The translations under genes and the position numbers were made by a program. From Streptomyces flavofungini (lineage in GTDB: Bacteria; Actinomycetota; Actinomycetes; Streptomycetales; Streptomycetaceae): a DNA stretch of 64,000 nucleotides. The stretch lies in contig NZ_CP128846.1 in assembly GCF_030388665.1 (NCBI RefSeq), positions 7,412,001 to 7,476,000 of the forward strand, read 5' to 3'. Below, piece by piece: positions 33,135-40,919 of the stretch. Below the pieces are notes generated by a model that had not been told where the DNA came from, made no database searches, and saw only the letters and a program-made list of their open reading frames with translations. The number at the start of each line of letters is the position of its first letter. The stretch's first letter is position 1.

Positions 33135-34118
33135 TCACCGCAGCCCCGCGGTGCTGGCGGGCCGCACCACGCCCGGACCGAAGCGCGCCCGGGCCCGATC
33201 GGCCGCGGCCTCGATGCGGCGGGCCTTGTCGTCCTCGGCCCCGAAGGTCAGCTGCCGGGTCGCCGCCCCCGCGTCGCACAGGTCGCTCGCGCGCAGCGCG
33301 AGGGCGCGGACCCGGGCGCGCTGCAGCCCCAGTGCCGCGTGCAACGCGTGTGCCGCCGCCCGGAGCCGAGGGCTGTGCGCGGTGGGTTCGGGCAGGGTGC
33401 GGCTGCGGGTGATCGACGAGCGCCCGCCGCGGTCGGCGTACTGGACGGTCAGGGTCAGGCGGCGGCAGGCCTGCTGCTCGCCGCGCAGCCGGGTGCCGAG
33501 GTGTTCGGTGAGGTGGGCCAGGGCGCCGCGCTGCCGGTCCGGGTCGAGCTCGTCGCGGGCGAAGCGGTGCTCGGCGCTGAAGGTGCGGGGCGGGGCGCCG
33601 GGGGCGACCCGGGTGGGATCGACGCCGGCCGCGCGCTGGTGGAGCTGCCGCCCGGCCGCCGTGCCCAGGATGCGTTGGAGCGTGAGCAGGGGAGTGGCGG
33701 CGATCCGGTCGGCGGTGACCAGGCCGTAGGAGGCCAGGGTGCGGACCGTCGCCGGGCCGACCCCGGGCAGCGCGGCGGCGGGCAGCCCGGTGAGGAACGC
33801 GGTGATGGCCCCGGGGTCGTCGGGGACGGCGCGGACGGCACCGGGGGCGCCGCGGTGGGCGGCGAGTTGGGCGAGGAGCGGGTTCGGGCCGACGCCGACG
33901 GTCACGTCGAGGCCGAAGACCGCGGCCGTCCGCATCCGGATCAGGGCCGCGAGGGCGGCGGCGTCGCGGTGGAAGTACCGCACGCTCCCGGACACGTCGG
34001 CGAGTGCCGCTTCGGGGGGCAGCGCCTGGACCATGGGGGTGAACTCGGTCAGCGTGTCGATGAGCTGGCGGTACGTCGGCTCGGGCTGCGGGTCGCCGAA
34101 GTGGAGGTAGAGGATCAT
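33135..34118 (-). CDS. Y-family DNA polymerase homologue lacking catalytic acids (ImuB-like)
   Basis: 327 residues. Middle region is clear Y-family: VTVGVGPNPLLAQLAA, then LPAAALPGVGPATVRTLASYGLVTADRI (HhH thumb) and a little-finger domain from ~205. The N-terminus reads MILYLHFGDP where active DinB enzymes have xHVDMDAFF, and LADVSGSVRYF replaces the SIDExxxD catalytic motif. So the metal-binding carboxylates appear to be missing, as in ImuB, which works as an adaptor. It is 6 bp downstream of dnaE2 in the same operon. The likely role is to recruit DnaE2 to damaged DNA through the sliding clamp; no clamp motif was positively identified. Confidence 0.78.
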   Translation of the reverse strand: MILYLHFGDPQPEPTYRQLIDTLTEFTPMVQALPPEAALADVSGSVRYFHRDAAALAALIRMRTAAVFGLDVTVGVGPNPLLAQLAAHRGAPGAVRAVPDDPGAITAFLTGLPAAALPGVGPATVRTLASYGLVTADRIAATPLLTLQRILGTAAGRQLHQRAAGVDPTRVAPGAPPRTFSAEHRFARDELDPDRQRGALAHLTEHLGTRLRGEQQACRRLTLTVQYADRGGRSSITRSRTLPEPTAHSPRLRAAAHALHAALGLQRARVRALALRASDLCDAGAATRQLTFGAEDDKARRIEAAADRARARFGPGVVRPASTAGLR

Positions 34119-34124
34119 CGTCGG

Positions 34125-37100
34125 TCACCCCGCGCTGCCGGGACTCGCATGGTGGAAGGTCCTTCCGTCGAGAGCGGTGAGGGCGGCCGGGGTTCCCGGG
34201 GGCTTGAGGTCGGCCCAGGGGTGCAGGGCGTAGCCGGTCGGCTGGGTGATGGTGCGGCGCGTTCCGGACCGGCGCGCGGGGGCCGTGGGGCGGGCGAGCC
34301 GGTCCGCGACCGCGGCGGGGCCGCCGTCCCGGTGCAGTTCGATCAGCTCGGCCAGGTCCCAGGCGGCGGTGCCGGTGATGCTGAAGGCGCGCGGCGGGCG
34401 GCGGGTCAGCGTCCCGCGGACCAGGAGCAGGTTGCTGTGGAAGACCGTATGGGCGCAAGCCGCGTGGCTGTCCTCGAAGAACGCCAGGTCGGACAGTCCT
34501 GTGGGGTCGTCGAGGGTGGCGAAGACGACGCGCTTGCCGGAGCGGATCGGCGGCGTCTGGGTGGCGACCTTGATCCCGGCGACCAGCACCGTGGCGCCGT
34601 GCCGGAGGCCGGGCAGGGCGGCGGCGGGCGTCGCGCCGATGTCGGCCAGCAGGGAGCGGTGGTCCTCGAGGAGGTGGCGGGAGACGTCCATGCCGAGCAC
34701 GTCCAGTTCGGCGGCGAGCTGCTCGGAGCCGTCCATGGCGGGCAGGCCGGTGAGCGCGGCGGCGGTGCCGCCCGGCTCGACGGCGCCACCGTCGCCGTCA
34801 GCCATCGGCAGCTGTCCCGTGGCGGAGCCCCGGCCGCGCCCCGACCGGTGCAACTCGGAGATCTTCAGGAGGAGTTCGCGCCGCGCGCCGAAGGCGTCCA
34901 GGGCGCCGACCTGCGCGAGCCGTTCGGCCAGCGGGCGGCTGGGCCGGGCGCGCTGCCAGAAGTCCTCCAGGGAGGTGTAGGGCTGCCCGGCGGTGATGCG
35001 TCCGCTCTCGGCCTCGGTGATGCCGCGGACCTGCGAAAGCCCGATCCGCACCCCCCACTTCCCGGACACCAGTTCGATTGTGTGTGCGGCCTGGGAGTGG
35101 TTGACGTCGGGCAGCAGCAGCGGCACCCCGTGCCGACGGGCGTCCGCGGCCAGGACGCGCTTGTGGTACATCCCCGGGTCGTGCGTGAGCAGCCCGGCGA
35201 GCAGGGCCGCCATCCGGTGGGCCTTGAGCCAGCTCGACTGGTAGGCGGGCTGCGCGAAGGCCGCGGCGTGCGCCTTGGCGAAGCCGAAGCTGCCGAAGCC
35301 CTCCAGGATGTCCCACACGTCCCGGACGGCCTGCACCGGATAGCCGCGGGTGCGGGCCTGGCCGGCGAACCAGGCCCGCACCCGGCCCTGCCGCTCGGGG
35401 TCGGACAGGGCGCGGCGCGCCTCGTCCGCCATGCCCCGGTCGCAGCCGGTCATCGTCGCCATGATGGCGATGACCTGCTCGTGGAAGACCACCTGTCCCT
35501 CGGTCTGGGCCAGGATCGGCTTCAGGTCGGGGTGCGCGTAACGGGTCCCGTTCCGGCCGTCGCGGGCCTTGATCAGCGGCTCCACCATGTTGGCCGCGAC
35601 CGGTCCGGGACGGAACAGGCTGATGTCGAGGGTCAGGTCGTCGAAGGACCGCGGCCGCAGGTTCCGGACCAGCTCGCGCTGTCCGGGGCTCTCCAGCTGG
35701 AAGGTGCCGAGGGTGTCCCCGGACGTGATCATGTCGTACGTGGCCGGGTCGCCCGGCGGCACCTGCGCGGGGTCGTCCAGGTCCAGGCGCTCGCCGGTGA
35801 CCCGCTCGATCTCGGCGACCGCGTGCGCGAGGGCCGACTGCATGCGGACGCCGATGACGTCGATCTTCGGATGCCCGGTGTCCTCGATGTCCTCCTTGTC
35901 GAACTGGGACATGGCGATGTTCTCCACGGTGGTCGGCGCCACCGGGGTGCGCCGCAGCAGCCCCGCGTTGGAGACCAGGAGGCCGCAGGGGTGCATGGCC
36001 GCCTCGTGCGGCAGCCCGTCGAGCGCCTCCACCAGCTCCCACAGCCGGCCGTGGTCCTCGGCGGCGACCTCGCGCAGCTCCGGCAGCTCGGCGAGGGCCG
36101 CCCGCACGTCCTTCGCCCGGATGTGCGGGAACGCCTTGGCGAGGCGGGCGGCCTGGTCGGGGTCCATGCCGCGGGCCCGCGCCACGTCCTCGATCGCGCC
36201 GCGCGCCCGGTACGTCTTGTACACCGCGAGCGTCGCCACCCGGTCAGCGCCGAAACGTTTCCTCACCGCCTGGTAGACCTCCAGGCGCCGCGCCGACTCC
36301 ACGTCCAGGTCGATGTCGGGCAGCGCGGAACGGCGCGCGGACAGGAACCGCTCCATCAGCAGACCGTGCGCCACCGGGTCCACCGGGCTGATCCCGAGGA
36401 GGTGGGTGACCAGTGAGCCCACGCCCGAGCCGCGGGCCGCGACCCGGATGCCGAGGTGCTGCGCCTGCGCCGCCACCTCGGCGACGGTCAGGAAGTACCC
36501 GGCGAAGCCGTGCCCGGCGATGATCCGCAGCTCGTCCTCCAGGCGGTCCCAGCGCCGCACCTCCCGGTGGTAGCCGCGGCGCATCATGCCCGCCGCGCAC
36601 CGGTCCGCCAGGACCTTGTCGACCAACTCGGCGCGGGCGCCGACCAGTTCGGACTCCGGGAGGTTCAGCTGCCCGAGCCCGAACGCCTCGCCGGGGTCGA
36701 CCGCGCAGGCCGCGGCCGTCTCCTCGGTCGCCGCGAGCAGCCGCCGGGCGTCCGCGCCCCGGCCGCCCGTGGCCTCGGCGATCCGCCCGGCGATCCGCTC
36801 CATCTCCCCGGCGTCCTTGAGCCACCGCTGCCCGCTGTCGAGCCGGGACGCGTCCCGGTCGTCGACCGGGACGAGGAGGCGGGCGGAGTCCAGGATGTCG
36901 GCGACCTCGCCCTGGCGCGGATCGGCGTAGCGCACGGCGTTGCTCAGCACCGTCTCCACCTGCTGCTCGGCGGCGAACCCCGCCATCCGCGCGGCGAGGC
37001 GCAGCGAGCCGGGCCCGGTGCCGGACCGCCCGTGCCAGGCCACCTCCACGCGCAGTGCCCTGCCGAACCGCTCGCGCCACGGGCCGAGCAGCGCCGCGGC

Positions 37101-37583
37101 CCGGTCCGGCCGCCCCGCCGCGAGCGCCCGCCCCACCTCGGAGTCCGCCCCGAGCAGCACGAACGCCTCGTCCTCCGCGCAGGTCAGGTCCTCCCAGGCG
37201 ATGCCCTGGTCCGGGTCCGCCGCGGCCGCCGTCACCAGGCGGCACAGCTCGGCCCAGCCGCGCGCGTCCCGGGCCAGGAACACCGCGCGCAGCGGCGCCT
37301 CGGTCACGAACGCGCCGCCCCTGGCGGGGGCGCGTCGCCGCCCGGCCGGTGCCGCTCCCGGCGCCGGTACGCCGGGCACCGCCAGGTCGACTCCGAACAG
37401 CGGCCGGATCCCGGCCCGCGCGCAGGCCTTGGCGAAGCGCACCGCGCCCGCGAGCGAGTCCCGGTCGGTCAGCGCCAGGGCGTCGAGCCCGCGCTCGGCG
37501 GCCCGTTCCGCCAGCGTGTGCGGGTGGCTGGCCCCGTACCGCAGCGAGTAGCCACTCGCCGCACGGAGGTGCGTAAACGACAT
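34125..37583 (-). CDS. dnaE2: Error-prone DNA polymerase III alpha subunit DnaE2
   Basis: 1152 residues, close to the DnaE2 length. PHP domain (~1-210) starts FTHLRAASGYSLRYGASHPHTL; the polymerase core has GSGVGSLVTHLLGI and the catalytic-site PDIDLDVESARR; then SGDTLGTFQLESPGQRELV; the C-terminal OB/tRNA-anti fold (~985-1070) has VLVAGIKVATQTPP. The short form without the long tau-binding tail separates it from replicative DnaE1. Performs mutagenic lesion bypass in the SOS response. ATG at 37583 after AGGAGGTG (37585-37592). An SOS-box-like site lies 78 bp upstream. Followed by the ImuB-like gene; ImuA' is not present nearby. Confidence 0.93.
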   Translation of the reverse strand: MSFTHLRAASGYSLRYGASHPHTLAERAAERGLDALALTDRDSLAGAVRFAKACARAGIRPLFGVDLAVPGVPAPGAAPAGRRRAPARGGAFVTEAPLRAVFLARDARGWAELCRLVTAAAADPDQGIAWEDLTCAEDEAFVLLGADSEVGRALAAGRPDRAAALLGPWRERFGRALRVEVAWHGRSGTGPGSLRLAARMAGFAAEQQVETVLSNAVRYADPRQGEVADILDSARLLVPVDDRDASRLDSGQRWLKDAGEMERIAGRIAEATGGRGADARRLLAATEETAAACAVDPGEAFGLGQLNLPESELVGARAELVDKVLADRCAAGMMRRGYHREVRRWDRLEDELRIIAGHGFAGYFLTVAEVAAQAQHLGIRVAARGSGVGSLVTHLLGISPVDPVAHGLLMERFLSARRSALPDIDLDVESARRLEVYQAVRKRFGADRVATLAVYKTYRARGAIEDVARARGMDPDQAARLAKAFPHIRAKDVRAALAELPELREVAAEDHGRLWELVEALDGLPHEAAMHPCGLLVSNAGLLRRTPVAPTTVENIAMSQFDKEDIEDTGHPKIDVIGVRMQSALAHAVAEIERVTGERLDLDDPAQVPPGDPATYDMITSGDTLGTFQLESPGQRELVRNLRPRSFDDLTLDISLFRPGPVAANMVEPLIKARDGRNGTRYAHPDLKPILAQTEGQVVFHEQVIAIMATMTGCDRGMADEARRALSDPERQGRVRAWFAGQARTRGYPVQAVRDVWDILEGFGSFGFAKAHAAAFAQPAYQSSWLKAHRMAALLAGLLTHDPGMYHKRVLAADARRHGVPLLLPDVNHSQAAHTIELVSGKWGVRIGLSQVRGITEAESGRITAGQPYTSLEDFWQRARPSRPLAERLAQVGALDAFGARRELLLKISELHRSGRGRGSATGQLPMADGDGGAVEPGGTAAALTGLPAMDGSEQLAAELDVLGMDVSRHLLEDHRSLLADIGATPAAALPGLRHGATVLVAGIKVATQTPPIRSGKRVVFATLDDPTGLSDLAFFEDSHAACAHTVFHSNLLLVRGTLTRRPPRAFSITGTAAWDLAELIELHRDGGPAAVADRLARPTAPARRSGTRRTITQPTGYALHPWADLKPPGTPAALTALDGRTFHHASPGSAG

Positions 37584-37660
37584 GCACACCTCCTGGTTCC
37601 CATGACCCCCCTCTGTGTCGTCCGGCTCGCTCGGCCTCGTACAGCACTCTAACTCAATGT

Positions 37661-37676
37661 TCGCACGTTCGTTCGA
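37661..37676 (-). promoter_or_regulatory. LexA (SOS-box)-like site upstream of dnaE2
   Basis: On the minus strand: TCGAAC-GAAC-GTGCGA, matching the Gram-positive/actinobacterial LexA consensus TCGAAC-N4-GTTCGA at 11 of 12 positions. It sits 78-93 bp upstream of the dnaE2 ATG, a normal distance. The overlapping extra GTTCG unit gives a second partial half-site. Confidence 0.65.
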
Positions 37677-37714
37677 TAAGCGATTCGGGGTGCGCGCCTT
37701 GGAGTTCACGGTTA

Positions 37715-37726
37715 CCTGAATTCAGG
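37715..37726. promoter_or_regulatory. Palindrome at the ArsR/CDF promoter
   Basis: Perfect 12-bp palindrome CCTGAATTCAGG ending 20 bp before the GTG start of the ArsR-type regulator. This is the expected place for an autoregulatory operator. The half-site is shared with the palindrome at 11045-11065. Confidence 0.5.
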
Positions 37727-37746
37727 ATTGTGTGTACTGTTGTGCC

Positions 37747-38082
37747 GTGCTGACCGTCGCCTCCGACATCGCGGTCCTCGCCCGGTTCGGCCGGGCGCTC
37801 GCCGACCCGATCCGCTGCCGCATCCTGCTCGCCCTGCGCGACGCCCCCGCCTACCCCGCCGACCTCGCCGACGCGCTCGGCGTCTCCCGCACCCGCCTGT
37901 CCAACCATCTGGCGTGCCTGCGCGACTGCGGCCTGGTCGTCACCGCCCCCGACGGCCGCCGCACCCGGTACGAGCTGGCGGACGAGCGCCTCGGTCACGC
38001 CCTCGACGACCTGCGCGCCGCCGTGGTGGCCGTGGAGACCGACCGCGCCTGCCCGGACGCCGAGGAGAAGGGCTGCTGCTGA
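37747..38082 (+). CDS. cmtR: ArsR-family metal sensor, CmtR type (Cd/Pb)
   Basis: 111 residues, winged helix. With the GTG at 37747 as residue 1, Cys57 and Cys61 fall in NHLACLRDCGLV and Cys102 in TDRACP: identical spacing and numbering, as I recall it, to the Cd(II)/Pb(II) ligands Cys57, Cys61 and Cys102 of Mycobacterium tuberculosis CmtR, which strongly supports both the start and the family. Cys24 (IRCRILLAL) is also shared. Extra Cys residues end the protein (GCC). It represses its operon until thiophilic metal binds. An upstream GTG at 37732 would add five residues (MYCCA). Overlaps the CDF gene by one base (TGATG). Confidence 0.9.
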   Translation: MLTVASDIAVLARFGRALADPIRCRILLALRDAPAYPADLADALGVSRTRLSNHLACLRDCGLVVTAPDGRRTRYELADERLGHALDDLRAAVVAVETDRACPDAEEKGCC

Positions 38083-38801
38083 TGGCCGCCGGGACACCGA
38101 TGTCCCCGGGCCGCTCCCCGGCCCGCCGGGACCTGCTCGCCCGCCGGATACGCCTGCTGGTCGCGGCCACGATCACCTATAACGTCATCGAGGCGGTCGT
38201 CGCCCTCACCGCCGGGTCCCTCGCCTCCTCCACCGCCCTGATCGGCTTCGGCCTCGACTCCGTCATCGAGGTCTCCTCCGCCGCCGCGGTCGCCTGGCAG
38301 TTCTCCGCCCGCGAGCACGCGGTGCGGGAAGCGCGCGAACAGCGCGCCCTGCGGATCATCGCGGTCTCCTTCTTCGCGCTCGCCGCGTACGTCGGCGTCG
38401 ACGCCGTCCGCGCGCTGACCGGCACCGGGGAGGCGGAGCGCTCGATCCCCGGCATCGTCATCGCCGCCCTGTCCCTGGCGGTCATGCCGTTCCTGTCCGC
38501 CGCCCAGCGCCGCACCGGGCGCGAGCTGGGCTCCGCGAGCGCGGTCGCGGACTCCAAGCAGACCCTGCTGTGCACCTACCTGTCCGCCGTCCTCCTGCTC
38601 GGCCTGCTCCTCAACGCCACCCTCGGCTGGTCCTGGGCCGACCCGGTCGCCGCCCTGGTCATCGCCGTCATCGCGGTCAAGGAGGGGCGCGAGGCGTGGC
38701 GGGGCAAGGGGTGTTGCGCGCCGGGCGCGGTGGCGCCGTCCGCCGCGGTGGCGCCGTCCGTCGACGCCGGGGCGGACGCCTGCGGTTGCTGCCGCCCGTA
38801 G
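38082..38801 (+). CDS. Cation diffusion facilitator-like metal transporter
   Basis: 239 residues, about six TM segments. TM2 region IGFGLDSVIEVSSA and TM5 region SAVADSKQTLLCTYLSA carry the acidic and Ser/Lys residues at the positions of the CDF transport site, although the usual second His/Asp pairs are altered (LDSVIE, ADSKQT). The C-terminal cytoplasmic domain of standard CDFs is missing; instead there is a short tail with GCC and CGCC motifs that could bind soft metals. Translated from an ATG overlapping the CmtR stop. With the CmtR-type sensor it forms a likely Cd/Pb (or Zn) efflux unit. Confidence 0.82.
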   Translation: MAAGTPMSPGRSPARRDLLARRIRLLVAATITYNVIEAVVALTAGSLASSTALIGFGLDSVIEVSSAAAVAWQFSAREHAVREAREQRALRIIAVSFFALAAYVGVDAVRALTGTGEAERSIPGIVIAALSLAVMPFLSAAQRRTGRELGSASAVADSKQTLLCTYLSAVLLLGLLLNATLGWSWADPVAALVIAVIAVKEGREAWRGKGCCAPGAVAPSAAVAPSVDAGADACGCCRP

Positions 38802-39009
38802 GCCGCAGGGGGCGGGGTGCGGGCTCCGGGGCGGCCGCCGACGCGGGCCTGGACGCCCTGCTGCCCTCGACCGGCGTCTCGCCGCGACGGCTCGGGTGGC
38901 GGCGACAGGTGTCCGGCGGTGCCCGATGGGGTCGTCGCCACCCCGGTGCGATACAACGAACGGCATCCCACCCCTCAGCTCCCCCCCCGGCCTTCGGAGA
39001 GGACCCGTC

Positions 39010-39687
39010 ATGCCCGCGACCCCGCACCCCGCCACCCCCGCTCCCCGCAGCCTCGCCGACCTCCCGTTTGCCCACCGCCTCGAAGTGTTCGACGGGGAGC
39101 TCGGGCGGGACGGCGATCATGAGTCCGTGCACTTCGACGGGGGCGACTTCGCCGATCTGGACGGCGGCGGCACCACCTTCCTGGAGTGCGCCTTCTCCTC
39201 GGTGGCCGTCGAGGGCGGGCGGTACCGCCGGGTCCGCTTCACCGACGTCTGGACGTGGCAGACCCGTTGGGTGGGCACCGACCTCGCCGAGACCCAGTGG
39301 ACGGACTGCGAGTCGGGCGCGGGGCTGCTCGCCGGGGTGGAGCTGTACGGCGCCCGCCTCCGCCGCGTGGTGTTCCACCGCTGCAAGTTCGACTCGGTCA
39401 ACCTGCGCGCGGCCGAGCTGCGCGATGTCGTCTTCGTGGACTGCCTGCTGCGCGACGTCGACTTCGGCGGCGCGCGCCTCAATGGGGTCGCCTTCCCCGG
39501 TACGACGCTGGAGCGCGTCCGCTTCGACGGCGTCACCGTGGACCGGGCCGACCTGAGCGGGGCGGCGGCCCTCGGCATCGCCTCGGGGCTCGAAGGGCTG
39601 CGCGGGGCGACCATCAGCGGTATCCAACTGCTTGAACTCGCACCGGCGTTGGCGGGCCTGGCCGGGCTGCGGGTGGCGGACGCCTGA
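39010..39687 (+). CDS. Pentapeptide-repeat protein
   Basis: 225 residues. From ~35 to ~190 the chain shows the A(D/N)LxF-type periodicity of pentapeptide beta-helices, in a loose form: DFADLDGGG, TTFLECAFSSV, ADLSGA, FDSVNLRAAELRDVVFVDCLLRDVDFGGARLNGVAFPG. Several coils have Cys at inward positions (LECAF, FVDCLL). Such right-handed helices act as scaffolds, DNA mimics (gyrase protection) or have no known role; nothing here selects between these. ATG follows GGAGAGG at 38996-39002. No operon partner. Its stop is the first part of a tandem repeat. Confidence 0.8.
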   Translation: MPATPHPATPAPRSLADLPFAHRLEVFDGELGRDGDHESVHFDGGDFADLDGGGTTFLECAFSSVAVEGGRYRRVRFTDVWTWQTRWVGTDLAETQWTDCESGAGLLAGVELYGARLRRVVFHRCKFDSVNLRAAELRDVVFVDCLLRDVDFGGARLNGVAFPGTTLERVRFDGVTVDRADLSGAAALGIASGLEGLRGATISGIQLLELAPALAGLAGLRVADA

Positions 39688-39779
39688 AGGGTGGCAGGTG
39701 GCTGACCGTGAAGGGTGCCGGTGGCCGATCGTGAAGGGTCCCGATGGCCGACCGTGCATGGCGTCGGTGGTCGACCGTG
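39687..39779 (+). repeat. Four tandem ~23-bp repeats after the pentapeptide gene
   Basis: Units: 39687-39710 (24 bp), 39711-39733, 39734-39756 and 39757-39779, consensus AAGGGTSCCGGTGGCCGACCGTG. The first unit starts on the last base of the stop codon. They are not coding and not part of a hairpin; most likely a replication-slippage array. Confidence 0.8.
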
Positions 39780-39939
39780 CCAGTGATCGCTGGATCCATC
39801 CGCGATTTTACCCGCGCGTAACTTCACACTTGCACTACCGGCTCGTAATTTAGCGTGACCACGTCAACCTCGTGTCCCGGGTCACAGGGCGATCGTTACC
39901 CAGTCCTCGCACTCCCTTGAGCCGCAAGGAGATCACCCG

Positions 39940-40812
39940 ATGCTGCCCTGGAGACGAGCGCTGCGCGCGCTCACCGCCGCCCTGGTCCTCGCGGGCGCCG
40001 CCACGCTCACCCCCACCGCCACGGCCGCCGAATCCGCCCCCTCACGCACCACCGTCGCCGTGTCGAGCGGCTGGAACGACTACGACTGCGAGCCGTCCGC
40101 CGCCCACCCCCGCCCGGTCGTCCTCGCCCACGGCACCTTCGGCAACTCCGTGGACAACTGGCTCGTTCTCGCGCCCTACTTGGTCAAGCGCGGCTACTGC
40201 GTCTTCTCGCTGGACTACGGCCAGTTGCCCGGCGTGCCCTTCTTCCACGGGCTCGGCCCGATCGACAAGTCGGCCGAACAGCTCGACGACTACGTCGACA
40301 AGGTGCTGAAGGCGACGGACGCCAAGGAGGTCGACATCGTCGGGCACTCCCAGGGCGGCATGATGCCCCGCCACTACCTGAAGTTCCTCGGCGGCGCCGA
40401 GAAGGTGAACGCCCTGATCGGCCTCGCGCCCGACAACCACGGCACGACCCTGCTCGGCCTGACCAAGCTCTTGCCCTTCTTCCCGGGCGCGGAGGACCTG
40501 CTGTCGGCGGCCACCCCCGCACTCGCCGACCAGATCGCCGGTTCGAAGTTCCTCACCGAGCTGAACGCGGGCGGCGACACCGTGCCCGGCGTGCGCTACA
40601 CCGTCATCGCCACGAAGTACGACGAGGTCGTCACCCCCTACCGCTCGCAGTTCCTGAACGGCCCCGACGTGCGCAACGTCGTCGTGCAGGACCTCTGCGC
40701 GGTGGACCTCTCCGAGCACGTGGCGGTGGGCATCCTGGACCGGGTCGCCCACCACGAAGTGGCCAACGCCCTCGACCCGGCCCACGCGAAGCCGACCACC
40801 TGCCTGTCGTAG
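39940..40812 (+). CDS. Secreted alpha/beta-hydrolase lipase
   Basis: 290 residues. Signal peptide ends around ATAA-E (~30). Alpha/beta-hydrolase core with oxyanion motif LAHGTFGN (~62-69), nucleophile Ser137 in GHSQGG, and probable acid Asp228 (TKYDEVVTPY) and His260 (LSEHVAVG). Cys pairs near the N- and C-termini (YDC, DLC, TTC) probably form disulfides. It resembles the Streptomyces secreted class 2/EstA-type triacylglycerol lipases. ATG after AAGGAG. It appears monocistronic; a terminator hairpin follows at 40833. Confidence 0.9.
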   Translation: MLPWRRALRALTAALVLAGAATLTPTATAAESAPSRTTVAVSSGWNDYDCEPSAAHPRPVVLAHGTFGNSVDNWLVLAPYLVKRGYCVFSLDYGQLPGVPFFHGLGPIDKSAEQLDDYVDKVLKATDAKEVDIVGHSQGGMMPRHYLKFLGGAEKVNALIGLAPDNHGTTLLGLTKLLPFFPGAEDLLSAATPALADQIAGSKFLTELNAGGDTVPGVRYTVIATKYDEVVTPYRSQFLNGPDVRNVVVQDLCAVDLSEHVAVGILDRVAHHEVANALDPAHAKPTTCLS

Positions 40813-40832
40813 CCGCGGCAGCGGTCGGCGAA

Positions 40833-40870
40833 GGGCCGCCGGCGCCCCGCGTCCGGGGTGCCGACGGCCC
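40833..40870. terminator. Bidirectional terminator between lipase and LPMO genes
   Basis: GGGCCG-CGGC-CCCG pairs with CGGGG-GCCG-CGGCCC around a CGTC loop (two mismatches), between convergent genes. Confidence 0.8.
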
Positions 40871-40919
40871 TCACCTCTCCCTGGCCCCGGATGACCTCCG
40901 CCCAGCCGGGAGCACCCGG

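Noticed and set aside
35536..35544. Possible TTA codons in dnaE2 (35540) and near its start (37574)
   Set aside because: Out of frame in both cases: CGT-TAC and TTT-ACG.
32841..36416. Long plus-strand open frame opposite dnaE2 and the Y-family polymerase
   Set aside because: Antisense to clear DnaE2 motifs; composition is repetitive Val/Gly/Gln/Arg with no fold.
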